From Anabaena sp. UHCC 0204 (GTDB lineage: Bacteria > Cyanobacteriota > Cyanobacteriia > Cyanobacteriales > Nostocaceae): DNA of 64,000 nt. A program made the position numbers and the translations under genes. How positions within the stretch are numbered: position 1 is the stretch's first letter; each line of letters opens with the position of its first letter. This document shows positions 7,304 through 17,047 of the stretch, piece after piece. The DNA lies in assembly GCF_009711975.1 (NCBI RefSeq), contig NZ_VIKW01000004.1:1-64000 (forward strand), in the 5' to 3' direction. Below the pieces are notes generated by a model that saw only the letters and a program-made list of their open reading frames with translations, had not been told where the DNA came from and made no database searches.

Positions 7304-8749
7304 TTAAGGGTTGGTGCTAATTGCTTGATGTAAACGAGCTTTATCTAAACCGATCTGATTTAATAGTAGCCAAGATTGAATCAGGTCTGGTCCGTGTACA
7401 TCTCCTGTCAACCCTGCTCTGAGCGATCGCATGACTAAGCCTTTTTTGACATTCTCTGTTTTCACAACTTGCTTAATAATACTCTGGGCGCTATCTGCTG
7501 ATAACTCTGACTGACTTTCTAAAGCTGTAATAATTGCTTGCAATACAGTCTTGACACCTGCTTGCTGTAGTTGTTGACTGCCTTCTTCAGTCAATTCTAC
7601 CCCCTCAGTAAAAAATACTTTGGTCATCTCCACAGCATCCACCAACCGCGTCAAACTCGCAGCAATTAACGCCACTAGCTGCTCTAACCAAGGACGTTCT
7701 CTCCCACCAGTCAATTGATAACCAGCTTTTTCCCAGCAGGGGATAAGTAAATCTGTGAGTTTATCCACTGGCATAATATGCAGATATTGGCTATTTAACC
7801 AATCCAATTTATCCCAGTCAAATTTAGCACCAGCTTTATTCACCCGTTCAAAGCCAAAATCCTTAGCTGCTGATTCTAAATTGAATATTTCTTGGGTAGA
7901 ATCCGCAGGCGACCATCCCAACAAGGTCATATAGTTTACTAAAGCTTCTGGCAGAAAGCCCATTTCCTGAAAGTCACAAATGGAAGTTACTCCATCCCGT
8001 TTCGATAGTTTCCGCCCTTCTTGATTCAAAATTAAGGGTGTATGAGCAAATTCGGGAATCTTCGCGCCCAAAGCTTCATACAGCAGAATTTGTTTAGCAG
8101 TATTGGCGATATGGTCTTCACCACGAATGACATGACTAATTTGCATATCAATATCATCCACAACCACCACAAAATTATATAGTGGTTGACCAGTACCATC
8201 ACTAGCCGCGCGAGCAATGACCATATCACCACCCAAATCGCTACCGCGCCAACTCATTTTACCCCGGACTAAATCATTCCAGACAATTTCCCGGTGATCA
8301 TCTATTTGGAAACGAATTACAGATGAACGTCCTTGAGCTTCAAAATCAGCCCTTTGTTCTGGGGTAAGATGACGATGACGGTTATCATAGCGAGGAGCTT
8401 CACCTCTGACTTTTTGCGCTTCCCTCAAACCGTCTAGTTCTTCTGATGTGGTGTAGCAGCGGTAAGCTAATCCTTGATCTAATAATTTTTGAACTGCTTC
8501 TTTATAAAGATGTAAGCGTTGAGATTGGAAAAATGGACCTTCATCCCAGTTCAGTCCTAACCAGCGTAGTCCCGACAAAATATTATCTGTGTATTCAGGA
8601 CGCGATCGCTCTAAATCTGTATCTTCAATTCTTAAAATAAACTTCCCATCATGGTGACGGGCGAACAAATAATTAAATACAGCCGTTCTTGCTGTACCAA
8701 TATGTAAATTTCCGGTAGGACTCGGAGCTATACGGACTCTGACGGTCAC
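7304..8749 (-). CDS. gltX: Glutamyl-tRNA synthetase
   Basis: A 481-residue class I aminoacyl-tRNA synthetase that charges tRNA-Glu (in cyanobacteria usually also tRNA-Gln, with later amidation) and so also feeds tetrapyrrole synthesis. Motifs: [19 protein letters not shown] at the N-terminus holds the HIGH-equivalent, IEDTDLERS follows, and GRKLSKRDG (about residue 250) is the KMSKS-equivalent. The C-terminal anticodon-binding helical domain ends the protein. Length is normal. It is the first gene upstream of tRNA-Asp on the same strand but about 100 bases apart and probably separately transcribed. Confidence 0.98.
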   Translation of the reverse strand: MTVRVRIAPSPTGNLHIGTARTAVFNYLFARHHDGKFILRIEDTDLERSRPEYTDNILSGLRWLGLNWDEGPFFQSQRLHLYKEAVQKLLDQGLAYRCYTTSEELDGLREAQKVRGEAPRYDNRHRHLTPEQRADFEAQGRSSVIRFQIDDHREIVWNDLVRGKMSWRGSDLGGDMVIARAASDGTGQPLYNFVVVVDDIDMQISHVIRGEDHIANTAKQILLYEALGAKIPEFAHTPLILNQEGRKLSKRDGVTSICDFQEMGFLPEALVNYMTLLGWSPADSTQEIFNLESAAKDFGFERVNKAGAKFDWDKLDWLNSQYLHIMPVDKLTDLLIPCWEKAGYQLTGGRERPWLEQLVALIAASLTRLVDAVEMTKVFFTEGVELTEEGSQQLQQAGVKTVLQAIITALESQSELSADSAQSIIKQVVKTENVKKGLVMRSLRAGLTGDVHGPDLIQSWLLLNQIGLDKARLHQAISTNP

Positions 8750-8847
8750 AGTTGATTCTCTCTTTTATAAATCATAATTACACCTACTGTTGTAAAGACT
8801 ATGAGTTTATTTAACTAACTCAGTATCTTACACTCAGTATTTTAGAA

Positions 8848-8921
8848 CGGGACTGACGGGGCTCGAACCCGCAACTTCCGCCGTGACAGGGCGGTGCTCT
8901 AACCAATTGAACTACAGTCCC
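8848..8921 (-). tRNA. tRNA-Asp (GUC)
   Basis: Read on the minus strand, the 7 bp acceptor stem GGGACTG/CAGTCCC, D-arm TTCAATTGGTTAGAG, anticodon loop CTGTCAC (anticodon GTC) and T-arm GCGGGTTCGAGCCCCGT form a full cloverleaf of 74 bases. The discriminator is G, as expected for tRNA-Asp. CCA is not encoded. Confidence 0.97.
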
Positions 8922-9213
8922 TTGACTTGCACTCTCACTATTATGCCTAATCTTTTTCTAGTTGTCAAGTAGTTTGTAGAAATTTTTTTTAAATTCTGGA
9001 AAAGAGGGCTGGTCAAAAGAAGCAGGGGAGCGGGGAGCAGGGGGGAGAGACTGGGACAAAGCTTGTATCCCGTACCCATGCTCCCCCCTCTGCCCATTGG
9101 TCATTGGTGATAAAGTTCCAGTTCTCATCCTGTAAATCCTTAAATCCTGGACATCCTGATAGCGTAGCGTGGCGTTAGCCATTTCTGACAATTTCTCTAA
9201 CTTATAAGTAATA
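8922..9213. other. Intergenic region with low-complexity and short repeats, no gene
   Basis: Contains G-rich GGGGAGCAGGGGGGAGAG-type short repeats (9026-9050), a run ATCCTGTAAATCCTTAAATC (9128-9147) that recurs at 54064-54090, and GATAGCGTAGCGTGGCGTTA (9159-9178) that recurs with one change near 29700. Overlapping minus-strand frames at 8912-9191 are built from these repeats and are not called. Confidence 0.6.
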
Positions 9214-10686
9214 TTACGCTTCTAAATGCTTTAAAATTTTCGCTTGGAGCTGCTTATATTGCTGCTTTAACCAATTTTTGCTTACCAAAGCTTGGGTTGA
9301 AGCTGTGACTTGTTGACTTTGCTGCACCCAATTTTTCAAATTTTGTGATTGTAAGGGAACAAGACTGATACTAAAAGTATTAACGCAGTCATTAGGGGCT
9401 TCTAAGGTAAAGAAAAGTAACGAATAGCACGCACTTTCCGCTAATGTCCACACCAATTTTAGATTTTGGGAATTTTGCATATCTAAATAACATGGTAGCC
9501 ACTTAGGAGCAATTTCTCGATTGTAAAGTAGTGTGATCCATAACAACATTGGATGGGGATGTGTAATAAAAATAAATCGAGTGTAGCGGGTAGTATGGGC
9601 ATAATTATAGATTTCTAATTGTGGCAACATTAACCATAAAGAAGGTTTAGGAACTTTTTCTATATCTATTAGTTGTGGAAAAACAATTTCTTGAATTGGT
9701 TTATTTTTAGGCCAAATAAATTTTTTATCAGGTATTGTCATGGTTTTGGATAATTCTGAATTCCCCAAAACGGGAGGTAAAGATACCTGATGAACAGATT
9801 GTTCTATATTCTCCAAAACTTGGAGAATTTTGGTCATATTTTGTGGACGCTGCTCTGGCTTTTTGGCTAAACAATTCATAATTAAATCATTTAGCTGCTG
9901 TGGGATTTTAATTTGAGGATTAACATCAGCTATATGTTTTGGTGGTTCAAATAAATGCACTCTATACCAAGCACCAAACGCATCTGTTTCTGGTTGCCAA
10001 GGTTTTTGCCCTGTCAGCATTTCAAACATCATCACGCCTAAGCTATAAATATCTGAGCGACTATCTAAATCTCCACCATCTAATTGTTCAGGAGAACAGT
10101 AAGGTAAAGTTCCATGAAATCCTTTATTTGTGGTAATTGCGGCTGTAGTGTCTAAAAATTTAGCAATACCAAAATCTAAGATTTTAGCTAGGTTGCCTAA
10201 TATAGGATCAGGGGTGACGATAATATTAGCTGGTTTAATATCTCTATGAACTAAGGGATGAATTTTTCCATCAATATTGACACCTTGATGAGCGCATTTT
10301 AACCCTAAACAAATTTGGCGTGATAGATTTAGAAACATTGGCACAGGTAGAGGAATTAATTTCTTCAAACTCTGTCCAGATAAATATTCCATTACATAAT
10401 AAGGATTGCCATTAGCCGTCATACCATAATCATAGGCACGAACGATATGGATACTTTTTTGGCTTAAAGCTGCACTTAGTAGAGCTTCCCTGCTAAAACT
10501 TTCTTGTACTTGAGGATCAGTAACAGTTTGAGATAAAAACTTAATGGCAACTGGTGTTCCACCTAGCAACATATCCTCTGCTAGGAATACCTCACCCATG
10601 CCACCCCTTTCAATTAATGTCTTGATTTGATAACGGTTGGCCACCAACTCCTGAGTTTTTGGAGATTGGTAGGGGCTATTGTTCAC
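9214..10686 (-). CDS. Serine/threonine protein kinase with conserved C-terminal domain (kinase 1)
   Basis: 490 residues. The N-terminal Hanks-type kinase domain (about 18-285) has every key motif: glycine loop IERGGMGEVFLA, catalytic Lys49 in VAIKF, HRDIKPAN (147-154) with catalytic Asp149, DFGIAKF (171-177), activation-segment YCSPEQL and SDIYSLGVMMFEMLTG. No transmembrane helix is evident, so it is probably soluble. Residues about 330-490 form a second domain that closely matches the C-terminus of the next upstream kinase (LWITLLYN, YSLLFFTLEAPN) and is unlike PASTA, WD40 or TPR tails. It lies 128 bases after the paralogue at 10815-12452. Substrates are unknown. Confidence 0.92.
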   Translation of the reverse strand: MNNSPYQSPKTQELVANRYQIKTLIERGGMGEVFLAEDMLLGGTPVAIKFLSQTVTDPQVQESFSREALLSAALSQKSIHIVRAYDYGMTANGNPYYVMEYLSGQSLKKLIPLPVPMFLNLSRQICLGLKCAHQGVNIDGKIHPLVHRDIKPANIIVTPDPILGNLAKILDFGIAKFLDTTAAITTNKGFHGTLPYCSPEQLDGGDLDSRSDIYSLGVMMFEMLTGQKPWQPETDAFGAWYRVHLFEPPKHIADVNPQIKIPQQLNDLIMNCLAKKPEQRPQNMTKILQVLENIEQSVHQVSLPPVLGNSELSKTMTIPDKKFIWPKNKPIQEIVFPQLIDIEKVPKPSLWLMLPQLEIYNYAHTTRYTRFIFITHPHPMLLWITLLYNREIAPKWLPCYLDMQNSQNLKLVWTLAESACYSLLFFTLEAPNDCVNTFSISLVPLQSQNLKNWVQQSQQVTASTQALVSKNWLKQQYKQLQAKILKHLEA

Positions 10687-10814
10687 CTAAACCTCCTGAT
10701 AGTTTGGGTATTGGGATTTTGAATCATGCAATCCATAATGCTGTTAATACAGGTAAATATGGAAAAATTTAGAAGTCACCATTAACAATTCAAAATTTAA
10801 AAATAAAACATAAT

Positions 10815-12452
10815 TCATTCTGAATCACTAGGATAATTACTGATGCCTAAATTTTTCTTTAACAAATTATCAAACAAGTTACCTATCCATAATTTTACAC
10901 AACCTCGAACTTTTTTGCCATCTTTAGCTAAATTGTGTAATATTTGTAATTTAACTTTTTTATATTCAGTTTTTAGCAGATTTTTTGCTTGCTGGGTGGA
11001 AATTTCTGGATTATCTATGTGGCTAATATTTATACAATCAGTTAAATATTGACGTTGTGTACCACTTAAAGTCAAAGTCATAACTCTGGGTTGATTATTG
11101 GGATTTTCTAAAGTAAAAAACAATAAATGATAATATCCTGTTCTTTCTAAAGACTTGACGATTTTCTGCCCTGTTTCATCTTTTATATCTAAATAATGAG
11201 ATAGCCATCTCGTTAGGGACGATTCTTCATCATATAGCATTGTTATCCATAAAACCATTGGGTATACTGACATTTTACTAATAAATTCAGAATGATGTTT
11301 CTTATTAATAAATTGATCAATTTCTTTCTGGGGTAGCATTGCCCAAAAAGTGGGAATAACACCTTGTTGTGTATATAGAAGATGCGGGAAACCAATAAGT
11401 TCTATTGGCTTATTTCTAGGCCATTTTTTTTGCAAACATTCTTGTTCTGTGACAGATGTAACGGGAATTAATTCGACTGCCGGTGTAGGTATAAATTTTG
11501 GCTGACCAGTTATTTTTTGTTTATTTATTTGATGTTTCGCAATTAATTTTTCCTTGATTTTTTCCAAAGAATTTAATATCTCTCTGACGCTTTGAGGTCT
11601 TTTATTTACATCTTTAGCCAAACAACGTATAACTAATTTCTGCAATTCTTCGGGAACTTCTACTTGGGAATTTACCTCAGCAAAGGTTGGTGGATTTTGA
11701 AAATGATGAAGTTGATACCAAATCCCGAAAGATTGACTGGTGTTATGAAATGGATGTTTTCCAGTCAGCATTTCAAACATTAAAATTCCTAAGCTGTAAA
11801 TATCCGAACGTGCATCTATATGTTTTTTTCCTTCCATGTGTTCTGGAGATGAATAAGGTAAACTACCAACAAAAGATTCTGTTAGTGTCATTCCCCCTGT
11901 TTCAGTTAAAAATTTAGCAATACCAAAATCGAGAATTTTTACCATCTCTGATTTTGCTCCAGCTTCATTAATAAATATATTTTCTGGTTTGATGTCTCTA
12001 TGAATTATTGGATAAATTTTACCTTTAAAGTGAACACCTTGATGAGCGCAATGTAGTCCTAAACATATTTGTTGACAAATTTCTAAGAATATTGGTAAGT
12101 TTAAATAATTTTTCTTAATAATCCTATTTAATGGTCTACCGCGTAGATATTCCATCACATAAAAGGGAACTTTGTTATCAGTTACACCATAGCTTAATAA
12201 GCGGACAATATTTTTGCTTTTTTTACCTAGTTGGGCGCTAACAAATATTTCTCTACCAAAACGTTCCGCTATCTGCTGATTTCTCAGACTCAATGTGAGG
12301 ATTTTTACGGCTACTAGCATACATCCTTTAGAAACGTCTTCTGCTAAGTAGACTTTTCCCATTCCTCCTTGTCCAAGCAAGTCTCTGATTAAATAGCGGT
12401 TATTTAATAGTTTGTCAATGTAAATGTCTGATTTAGCTGTTTTGTTAGTCAT
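10815..12452 (-). CDS. Serine/threonine protein kinase with conserved C-terminal domain (kinase 2)
   Basis: 545 residues and a tandem paralogue of the kinase at 9214-10686. Kinase motifs: LLGQGGMGKVYLAED, catalytic Lys50 in VAVKIL, HRDIKPEN (151-158), DFGIAKFL (175-182), SSPEHMEGK and SDIYSLGILMFEMLTG. After a linker rich in Pro and Thr (about 310-350) the C-terminal domain shares FPHLLY, PTFWAMLPQKEI, PMVLWITMLYDEE and YHLLFFTLENPN with kinase 1, then adds about 35 basic residues. The two genes are probably one transcription unit that arose by duplication. The promoter should lie in 12453-12747, where I see no other gene. Confidence 0.92.
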   Translation of the reverse strand: MTNKTAKSDIYIDKLLNNRYLIRDLLGQGGMGKVYLAEDVSKGCMLVAVKILTLSLRNQQIAERFGREIFVSAQLGKKSKNIVRLLSYGVTDNKVPFYVMEYLRGRPLNRIIKKNYLNLPIFLEICQQICLGLHCAHQGVHFKGKIYPIIHRDIKPENIFINEAGAKSEMVKILDFGIAKFLTETGGMTLTESFVGSLPYSSPEHMEGKKHIDARSDIYSLGILMFEMLTGKHPFHNTSQSFGIWYQLHHFQNPPTFAEVNSQVEVPEELQKLVIRCLAKDVNKRPQSVREILNSLEKIKEKLIAKHQINKQKITGQPKFIPTPAVELIPVTSVTEQECLQKKWPRNKPIELIGFPHLLYTQQGVIPTFWAMLPQKEIDQFINKKHHSEFISKMSVYPMVLWITMLYDEESSLTRWLSHYLDIKDETGQKIVKSLERTGYYHLLFFTLENPNNQPRVMTLTLSGTQRQYLTDCINISHIDNPEISTQQAKNLLKTEYKKVKLQILHNLAKDGKKVRGCVKLWIGNLFDNLLKKNLGISNYPSDSE

Positions 12453-12747
12453 ATCCTAAATTTCTTTTAGTTGCTAAAATTGTTAGCTTATTTCCTCCCG
12501 AATCTTTTTTAAGTAGTCGTGCAAAATAAATTGTATATTTGGGAAAGGGAACAGATAAGGAATACAGAAATTTTTATTTGTTCCGAAAATGTTGAATTAA
12601 TTTTGCTCAGGTACTTATGCAATTGCCGATCTGTTGTCACATTATCTTGATTTTGCTGTGACTGTTGCCTATTAGTAATTATATGTAATCAGAGTGCAAA
12701 GAAAGTAGATATACGTGAATATACGTAAAAAAAGGAATTTTTAATGA

Positions 12748-13932
12748 TTATTGAGCATTAGGCATTCTCAGAAGATTTAATAATCTAGTTAGTGGTGATT
12801 CTATTTTCAGTTTAAAGGCTAAAATTTGGGTTTGCTGTAACCCATTGAAATTGTTATCGCTGACAAGAATTAGAGATGGTTTTCCATCTGGTAATTTTGC
12901 ACCCAAAGTCAATCCCTCAATATTATCTAATGATACATCTAAAGATCGTAGATCTAAGAGGATTTTTTTCTCTACTGGTTTGATTTTGGTGATGTCAGTT
13001 TTGATCATGCTATCAAAGTGCTGAATGTCGGTAGCGTTGTCTAAAGAAACCTGAAATAAGAAAACTGTAAATCCTAATCCTGTAAAACTTCTTTCTAGAC
13101 TGAGAAAGTGTCCTTGGTTATCAAGGGCTAGTAAATCAGGTAAGCCACTGGCAAATTTACCTGTAGGATTAAATAAAGGTGTAACTGGTTGTGTCTGGTA
13201 GAGAAATTCCTGTTCTGGCTGTTTAGTTAAGAGGTTATATTGCAAAATCCGACAAGGAGTCCCCAAACCAGGTTTAGCTGCTGAACCATCTTGAATTAAG
13301 GCGTTTTCTGTTGCTGTAAATAGGAATTTCTGATTGGGTGTAATTGTAAGACTTTCAAAGGCTAAGTTGTTGCGGATGCCTTTTTGGTTTTGTGGATCTG
13401 GTAAAAATTTCTCTGGTATGGGTAGGATGCTAATGGTTTGGCCTGAAGCGAGAGAAAATTCTTGAATGAAGGGATTGATGAGTTGGTTGACATCACCTTC
13501 AGATGAAACAAATATAGTATCTCTATTGGTGAGGGCAATTCCTTCTGTATCAGTAGTGGTGGGGGGAAATGGTTGATTATTCGTATCTAATAGGTTGGTG
13601 ACACTGACGGGAACAACGCCGTTACTAGTTAATTTACCTTTGCTAAGGTCAATTTTTAATGTATAAAAACGAGGGGGTGCTTTTTGCCCTCTATCGTCTG
13701 ATATGGCGTAGTATAGGTTATTTTGGGCATCATAAGTAATTCCTGATAAACCGCCAATTTCAGTTTTTTGGAAAGATAAACCTGTGGGTAAGGTGGCTTG
13801 TCCGATAAATTCTATACTACTGATAGTTAAGGAGGCGGAAGCGAAATTACTAAAGAAGAAACCAATAAGAATTAGTGGAATACTAAAAATGATAATTAGA
13901 GAAAGTTTTCGGGGTTTGGGGAGACGGAACAT
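12748..13932 (-). CDS. Secreted esterase-like protein of the phytase family
   Basis: 394 residues. Residues about 10-34 form a hydrophobic signal segment (LSLIIIFSIPLILIGFFFSN then ASAS), so the protein is exported. The rest matches the esterase-like activity of phytase family (beta-propeller), with IGGLSGITYDAQNNLYYAIS, DDRG, TDTEGIAL, SSEGDVNQLINPFI, NLAFESLTITPN and NIEGLTLGAKLPDG, where the GLSGI, DTEGI and NIEGLT repeats are typical. Family members may hydrolyse phosphate or other esters, so a phosphate-scavenging role is possible but unproven. It stands alone, divergent in function from its neighbours. Confidence 0.85.
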   Translation of the reverse strand: MFRLPKPRKLSLIIIFSIPLILIGFFFSNFASASLTISSIEFIGQATLPTGLSFQKTEIGGLSGITYDAQNNLYYAISDDRGQKAPPRFYTLKIDLSKGKLTSNGVVPVSVTNLLDTNNQPFPPTTTDTEGIALTNRDTIFVSSEGDVNQLINPFIQEFSLASGQTISILPIPEKFLPDPQNQKGIRNNLAFESLTITPNQKFLFTATENALIQDGSAAKPGLGTPCRILQYNLLTKQPEQEFLYQTQPVTPLFNPTGKFASGLPDLLALDNQGHFLSLERSFTGLGFTVFLFQVSLDNATDIQHFDSMIKTDITKIKPVEKKILLDLRSLDVSLDNIEGLTLGAKLPDGKPSLILVSDNNFNGLQQTQILAFKLKIESPLTRLLNLLRMPNAQ

Positions 13933-13970
13933 AGATTAACTGTAGTAATATTTTTATAAATGCGATCGCC

Positions 13971-15434
13971 TTACTCGCTGTAGTCATCGCCAGATTTTGT
14001 TTGAAAAAAGCTGACTAACCAATCTTTGACTGTACGGGTGGCGCGACAGTCGTCTTCGTTATATTCTTGAATGATTGCTAATAAGTGGCGATCGCCTGTT
14101 TCTAACCACTGATCATACCAGTAAATACATTTAGCCCCATTGGCTTCTTGCTCACGCCATGTAAATCCTAACCAACGAGCTATGACTTTTAAGGCATAAC
14201 TGTCTATTGGTAAAGCTACACTTTGAATTAGTTGTTCATATATGTCAATAAACCGATTTAGTACAGGACGAATTTGAGCATGAGGTGTACGATACAGTTT
14301 AGCCAGACGTTGAACGGTATCTAATTCATAAGCACAAAAATGATAAATTGGTGCTTGGGGATATTGATTAACTAAGTTGAGAAATTGCTGCCAAATTAAT
14401 TTTTCCTCTTCTGGTGTTTCCGCCAAAAAGGAATAAAATTCTTCTGTGTTAGCTGTTCGATCCACAACTAAAACACCTAAAAGATAATCTAAATTTAAAT
14501 CTGGCTGGGCTTCAATATCAAAATAAAGTTCTATCGGCGCTGTCAAAGTAAGATACTCTGAAGATAGAGGATCTGGAAGAATTAAGGGTTGTTTAGTAAA
14601 TACAGATTGGGCTTGAACAACTAACTTAGCAGCTACATTACTATCAAACCCTGTCAGATTTTCTAAAGTGCTGGGATGAGTATCAGCAAGTGATTCTAAA
14701 GTGGTGATAGATAGATTTTGCAATTGGGTATAGCGAATAGGTGTTACACCTGGTAATAGAGAAAGATGTTGCTGAGATTGAGCGATCGCATAACAATAAT
14801 TATACCAAGGACAAAGATTACACTTTTGCCGAGAAATAAATATTTCTGGCGCTTCTAATGACTCAATCACTTGAGTATATTCCGATAAAATATTCAGCAT
14901 CTGTGGTGTCCATTTATCTAAATCCACCACATAAGTTTTATCTTTATCCCGCAATATTAATCCTGCTTTATCCAAAATCACACCCTGAACCGTCGCCAAA
15001 ACTTGGGCATGAAAAGCAATAACTACTTGATATTCTTGTTTAGGACGTTTACCCAGTTCAATATTGACTGGAACATAATTCCAATTCCCAAAACAAGATT
15101 CTCCGGGTTGTTTGACAAGCAAATCCGGGCGACTCAGCAAAGTATATTTTTCACCATAAGTAGTTAATAGCACACCCCGATGAATATAACTCACTCCCTG
15201 CTCCATCAGTTTGACAGTTGCTGCTGTTCCTGCTTGCCAATTTCCGGCAGGATAATCAGGTTCGTAGTAACTTAACTTGGTCACTATCCGCTGATGATGA
15301 GCTTTTTTATCCTGTTGTACCTTCAGCACTAATTCATTGGGAATCTCTCGTTGACGATAATCACCGTGAACATCTAAAAAAGGTCGCCGTTGACAGCGTT
15401 GAAATTGCAGTAAAAGTTGAGCATTAATTAACAT
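13971..15434 (-). CDS. RecB-like nuclease with RNase H-like C-terminal domain (TM0106 type)
   Basis: 487 residues. The N-terminal half resembles a RecB/Cas4-like PD-(D/E)XK nuclease: FQRCQRRPFLDVHGD at residues 11-25, an RPDLLVK stretch with the catalytic Asp, and QKCNLCPWYNYCYAIA at about 200. Together with the early Cys14 this gives the four cysteines that usually hold an Fe-S cluster. The C-terminal half (about 300-480) is a DnaQ-like RNase H-fold domain: YFDIEAQPDLN, YHFCAYELDTVQRLAKLY and NEDDCRATRTVKDW hold acidic residues typical of exonucleases. Such fusions are widespread in cyanobacteria; a DNA-repair role is inferred, not known. Confidence 0.84.
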   Translation of the reverse strand: MLINAQLLLQFQRCQRRPFLDVHGDYRQREIPNELVLKVQQDKKAHHQRIVTKLSYYEPDYPAGNWQAGTAATVKLMEQGVSYIHRGVLLTTYGEKYTLLSRPDLLVKQPGESCFGNWNYVPVNIELGKRPKQEYQVVIAFHAQVLATVQGVILDKAGLILRDKDKTYVVDLDKWTPQMLNILSEYTQVIESLEAPEIFISRQKCNLCPWYNYCYAIAQSQQHLSLLPGVTPIRYTQLQNLSITTLESLADTHPSTLENLTGFDSNVAAKLVVQAQSVFTKQPLILPDPLSSEYLTLTAPIELYFDIEAQPDLNLDYLLGVLVVDRTANTEEFYSFLAETPEEEKLIWQQFLNLVNQYPQAPIYHFCAYELDTVQRLAKLYRTPHAQIRPVLNRFIDIYEQLIQSVALPIDSYALKVIARWLGFTWREQEANGAKCIYWYDQWLETGDRHLLAIIQEYNEDDCRATRTVKDWLVSFFQTKSGDDYSE

Positions 15435-15574
15435 CCTTTTAAACTAACAAGAATTTAGAGGATCTGGAAGTGACTACTACAGCAAAATAAATTGTATTTT
15501 TGATCACAAAATAAAAAACAGCAAAGCTAAAAAAATCAGCTTTGCTAAAACCAACAAGACCTTGTGAACAAAAA

Positions 15575-16450
15575 TTAAGAATTGAATTGTTCAGCAAAAT
15601 ATTGTAGGTCTAATTGTGGTTTTTCATGTTCGATCACAAACACATTGGCATAAAGATTGGCCATAACTTGTTTCCCTTGCTGTGTCAAGGATAGATAACG
15701 CAAGCCATCTGTAATATAAGGATAAACACTATTCCAATAAAACTTGGCATAGTTCTTTCGTAAATCCCCAGGATTTTTATACCCTAAAACTTTAGTTACC
15801 CCTGTTTCTTCAAACTCATAGAATAAACTGGTGATTTTTTTTAAATAACGTGGATCACTCAATTGACCAATTAAATCAGCAGCACGAACTAGACCGGCAA
15901 AATTTTGGGAATCATGATGATCATCTACCGTTGGCACAGGAAATCTAGTTAATTCAATATTACTCTTAATGACTTCTGCATCAATTAGCGGATGTCCACC
16001 AAAGCGTTCATCAATAAACTGTTTTGCTCTATCAACATGATAAGGAGTGAGACTGGCATCAGAAGCACCAAAGGGAAGAGAAATCATCCCACCATCCTGA
16101 CCAGTCGCATATAAGCCTTCTGTTTCTTGATCTTGGCGACAAACTCCCTTCACATAACCAATATCATGGCAAAGCAGAGAAATAATGCAATGCAGCCAAT
16201 CTTCGCAGGAAACACCACCTTCACGAATATGTTTACCCCGCAAAATTTCTTGTCCTACAAGAGTAACCAAGACAGAATGTTCGACGTTATGGTATAAAGC
16301 ATCACTGTTGGCGATGTTTTCCAACGCCATATTCCCAGCCCAGGCAATAATGTCTTGATAATTAGTGTTTAACCCACCATAGGTGCGCCTGTAACCCTCT
16401 CGAACTTGATTAACGAAAGCATCAATTATAATTTCAGTGGTATTGAACAT
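15575..16450 (-). CDS. HD-domain metal-dependent phosphohydrolase
   Basis: 291 residues. HD motif residues are visible: ALYHNVEHSVLV (H54, H58) and LLCHDIGYVKG (H95-D96), with further His/Asp in DDHHDSQNF. It resembles a conserved cyanobacterial HD family (called Npun_R2479-like in annotations, from memory). HD proteins hydrolyse phosphodiesters or nucleotides; this family's substrate is unknown. The fold also recalls cyclic-nucleotide phosphodiesterases because of the HNVEH and CHDIGY spacing. No transmembrane or sensor domain is seen. An A/T-rich hairpin (AAAACAGCAAAGCTAAAAAA with AGCTTTGCT, about 15526-15547) just downstream may terminate it. Confidence 0.82.
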   Translation of the reverse strand: MFNTTEIIIDAFVNQVREGYRRTYGGLNTNYQDIIAWAGNMALENIANSDALYHNVEHSVLVTLVGQEILRGKHIREGGVSCEDWLHCIISLLCHDIGYVKGVCRQDQETEGLYATGQDGGMISLPFGASDASLTPYHVDRAKQFIDERFGGHPLIDAEVIKSNIELTRFPVPTVDDHHDSQNFAGLVRAADLIGQLSDPRYLKKITSLFYEFEETGVTKVLGYKNPGDLRKNYAKFYWNSVYPYITDGLRYLSLTQQGKQVMANLYANVFVIEHEKPQLDLQYFAEQFNS

Positions 16451-16771
16451 ACGGGGTTCTCAAACTATATGTTTAATATATTCAGGTTTTTTGCTGACAC
16501 TGTAGAAAAACGAATATTTATTTATAACTATTGGCATCTATGCTAATTATGATCAACAGTTATTTCCCCAGCTTACATGATTTTCTTCTGTTTTGGCTAA
16601 TTTATGCTTACTTACCCAATTGCTAAGAGCTAATTCTTTACTAAAGCTCTTGAATAAGCTGTTGTACATTCAATTTGCCCAATTTGAACAGTAAAATGAC
16701 CGTACCACAATAGTTTCCTTTCAAAATATTGTACAAATTATAGATTTTTTAAATTATTTATGAAGTTATGG
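16451..16771. other. Intergenic region, no gene seen
   Basis: AT-rich spacer between the HD gene and tRNA-Gly. It contains TAAGCTGTTGTACATTCAAT (16657-16676), part of which recurs near 28732 (AAGCTGTTGTGCATTCAATT). No ORF or strong hairpin. Confidence 0.5.
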
Positions 16772-16777
16772 TATAAT
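16772..16777 (+). promoter_or_regulatory. Probable -10 element of tRNA-Gly
   Basis: A perfect TATAAT lies 11 bases upstream of the tRNA 5' end. No clear -35 box is visible at 17 bases spacing. Confidence 0.5.
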
Positions 16778-16788
16778 AGCAAATACTT

Positions 16789-16860
16789 GCGGGCGTAATT
16801 CAGTGGTAGAATGTCATCTTCCCATGGTGAACGTCGTGGGTTCGAGTCCCATCGCCCGCT
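16789..16860 (+). tRNA. tRNA-Gly (CCC)
   Basis: The acceptor stem GCGGGCG/CGCCCGC, D-arm, anticodon stem TCATC/GGTGA with loop TTCCCAT (anticodon CCC) and T-arm GTGGGTTCGAGTCCCAT form a complete cloverleaf of 72 bases with discriminator T. CCA is not encoded. Confidence 0.97.
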
Positions 16861-16976
16861 TTTATTGTGAAATAACAAAATTATTTATCCGTGTTGACAT
16901 TTCATGAACACACGCGCAACAAAGAATTTCTACGAAAAGGGTTTTCAGTAACTAGTACACAATTGCGTAAGTCAAC

Positions 16977-17036
16977 CATTAAAAATTTGACAAAAGCTTG
17001 TTTAATCTGCTTTTTTGATTTTTAATTTTTAATCCC
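16977..17036 (-). repeat. AT-rich interspersed repeat, copy 2 (inverted)
   Basis: The reverse complement reads GGGATTAAAAATTAAAAATC, then GCAGATT, AACAAGCT and CAAATTTTTAA, like copies 4385-4446 and 20314-20382. It lies 12 bases beyond the sigF stop. Confidence 0.7.
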
Positions 17037-17047
17037 GCAGTGCGCTA

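Noticed and set aside
8912-9191. Two minus-strand frames after tRNA-Asp
   Set aside because: They are composed of low-complexity G-rich and heptamer repeats and overlap the tRNA region.
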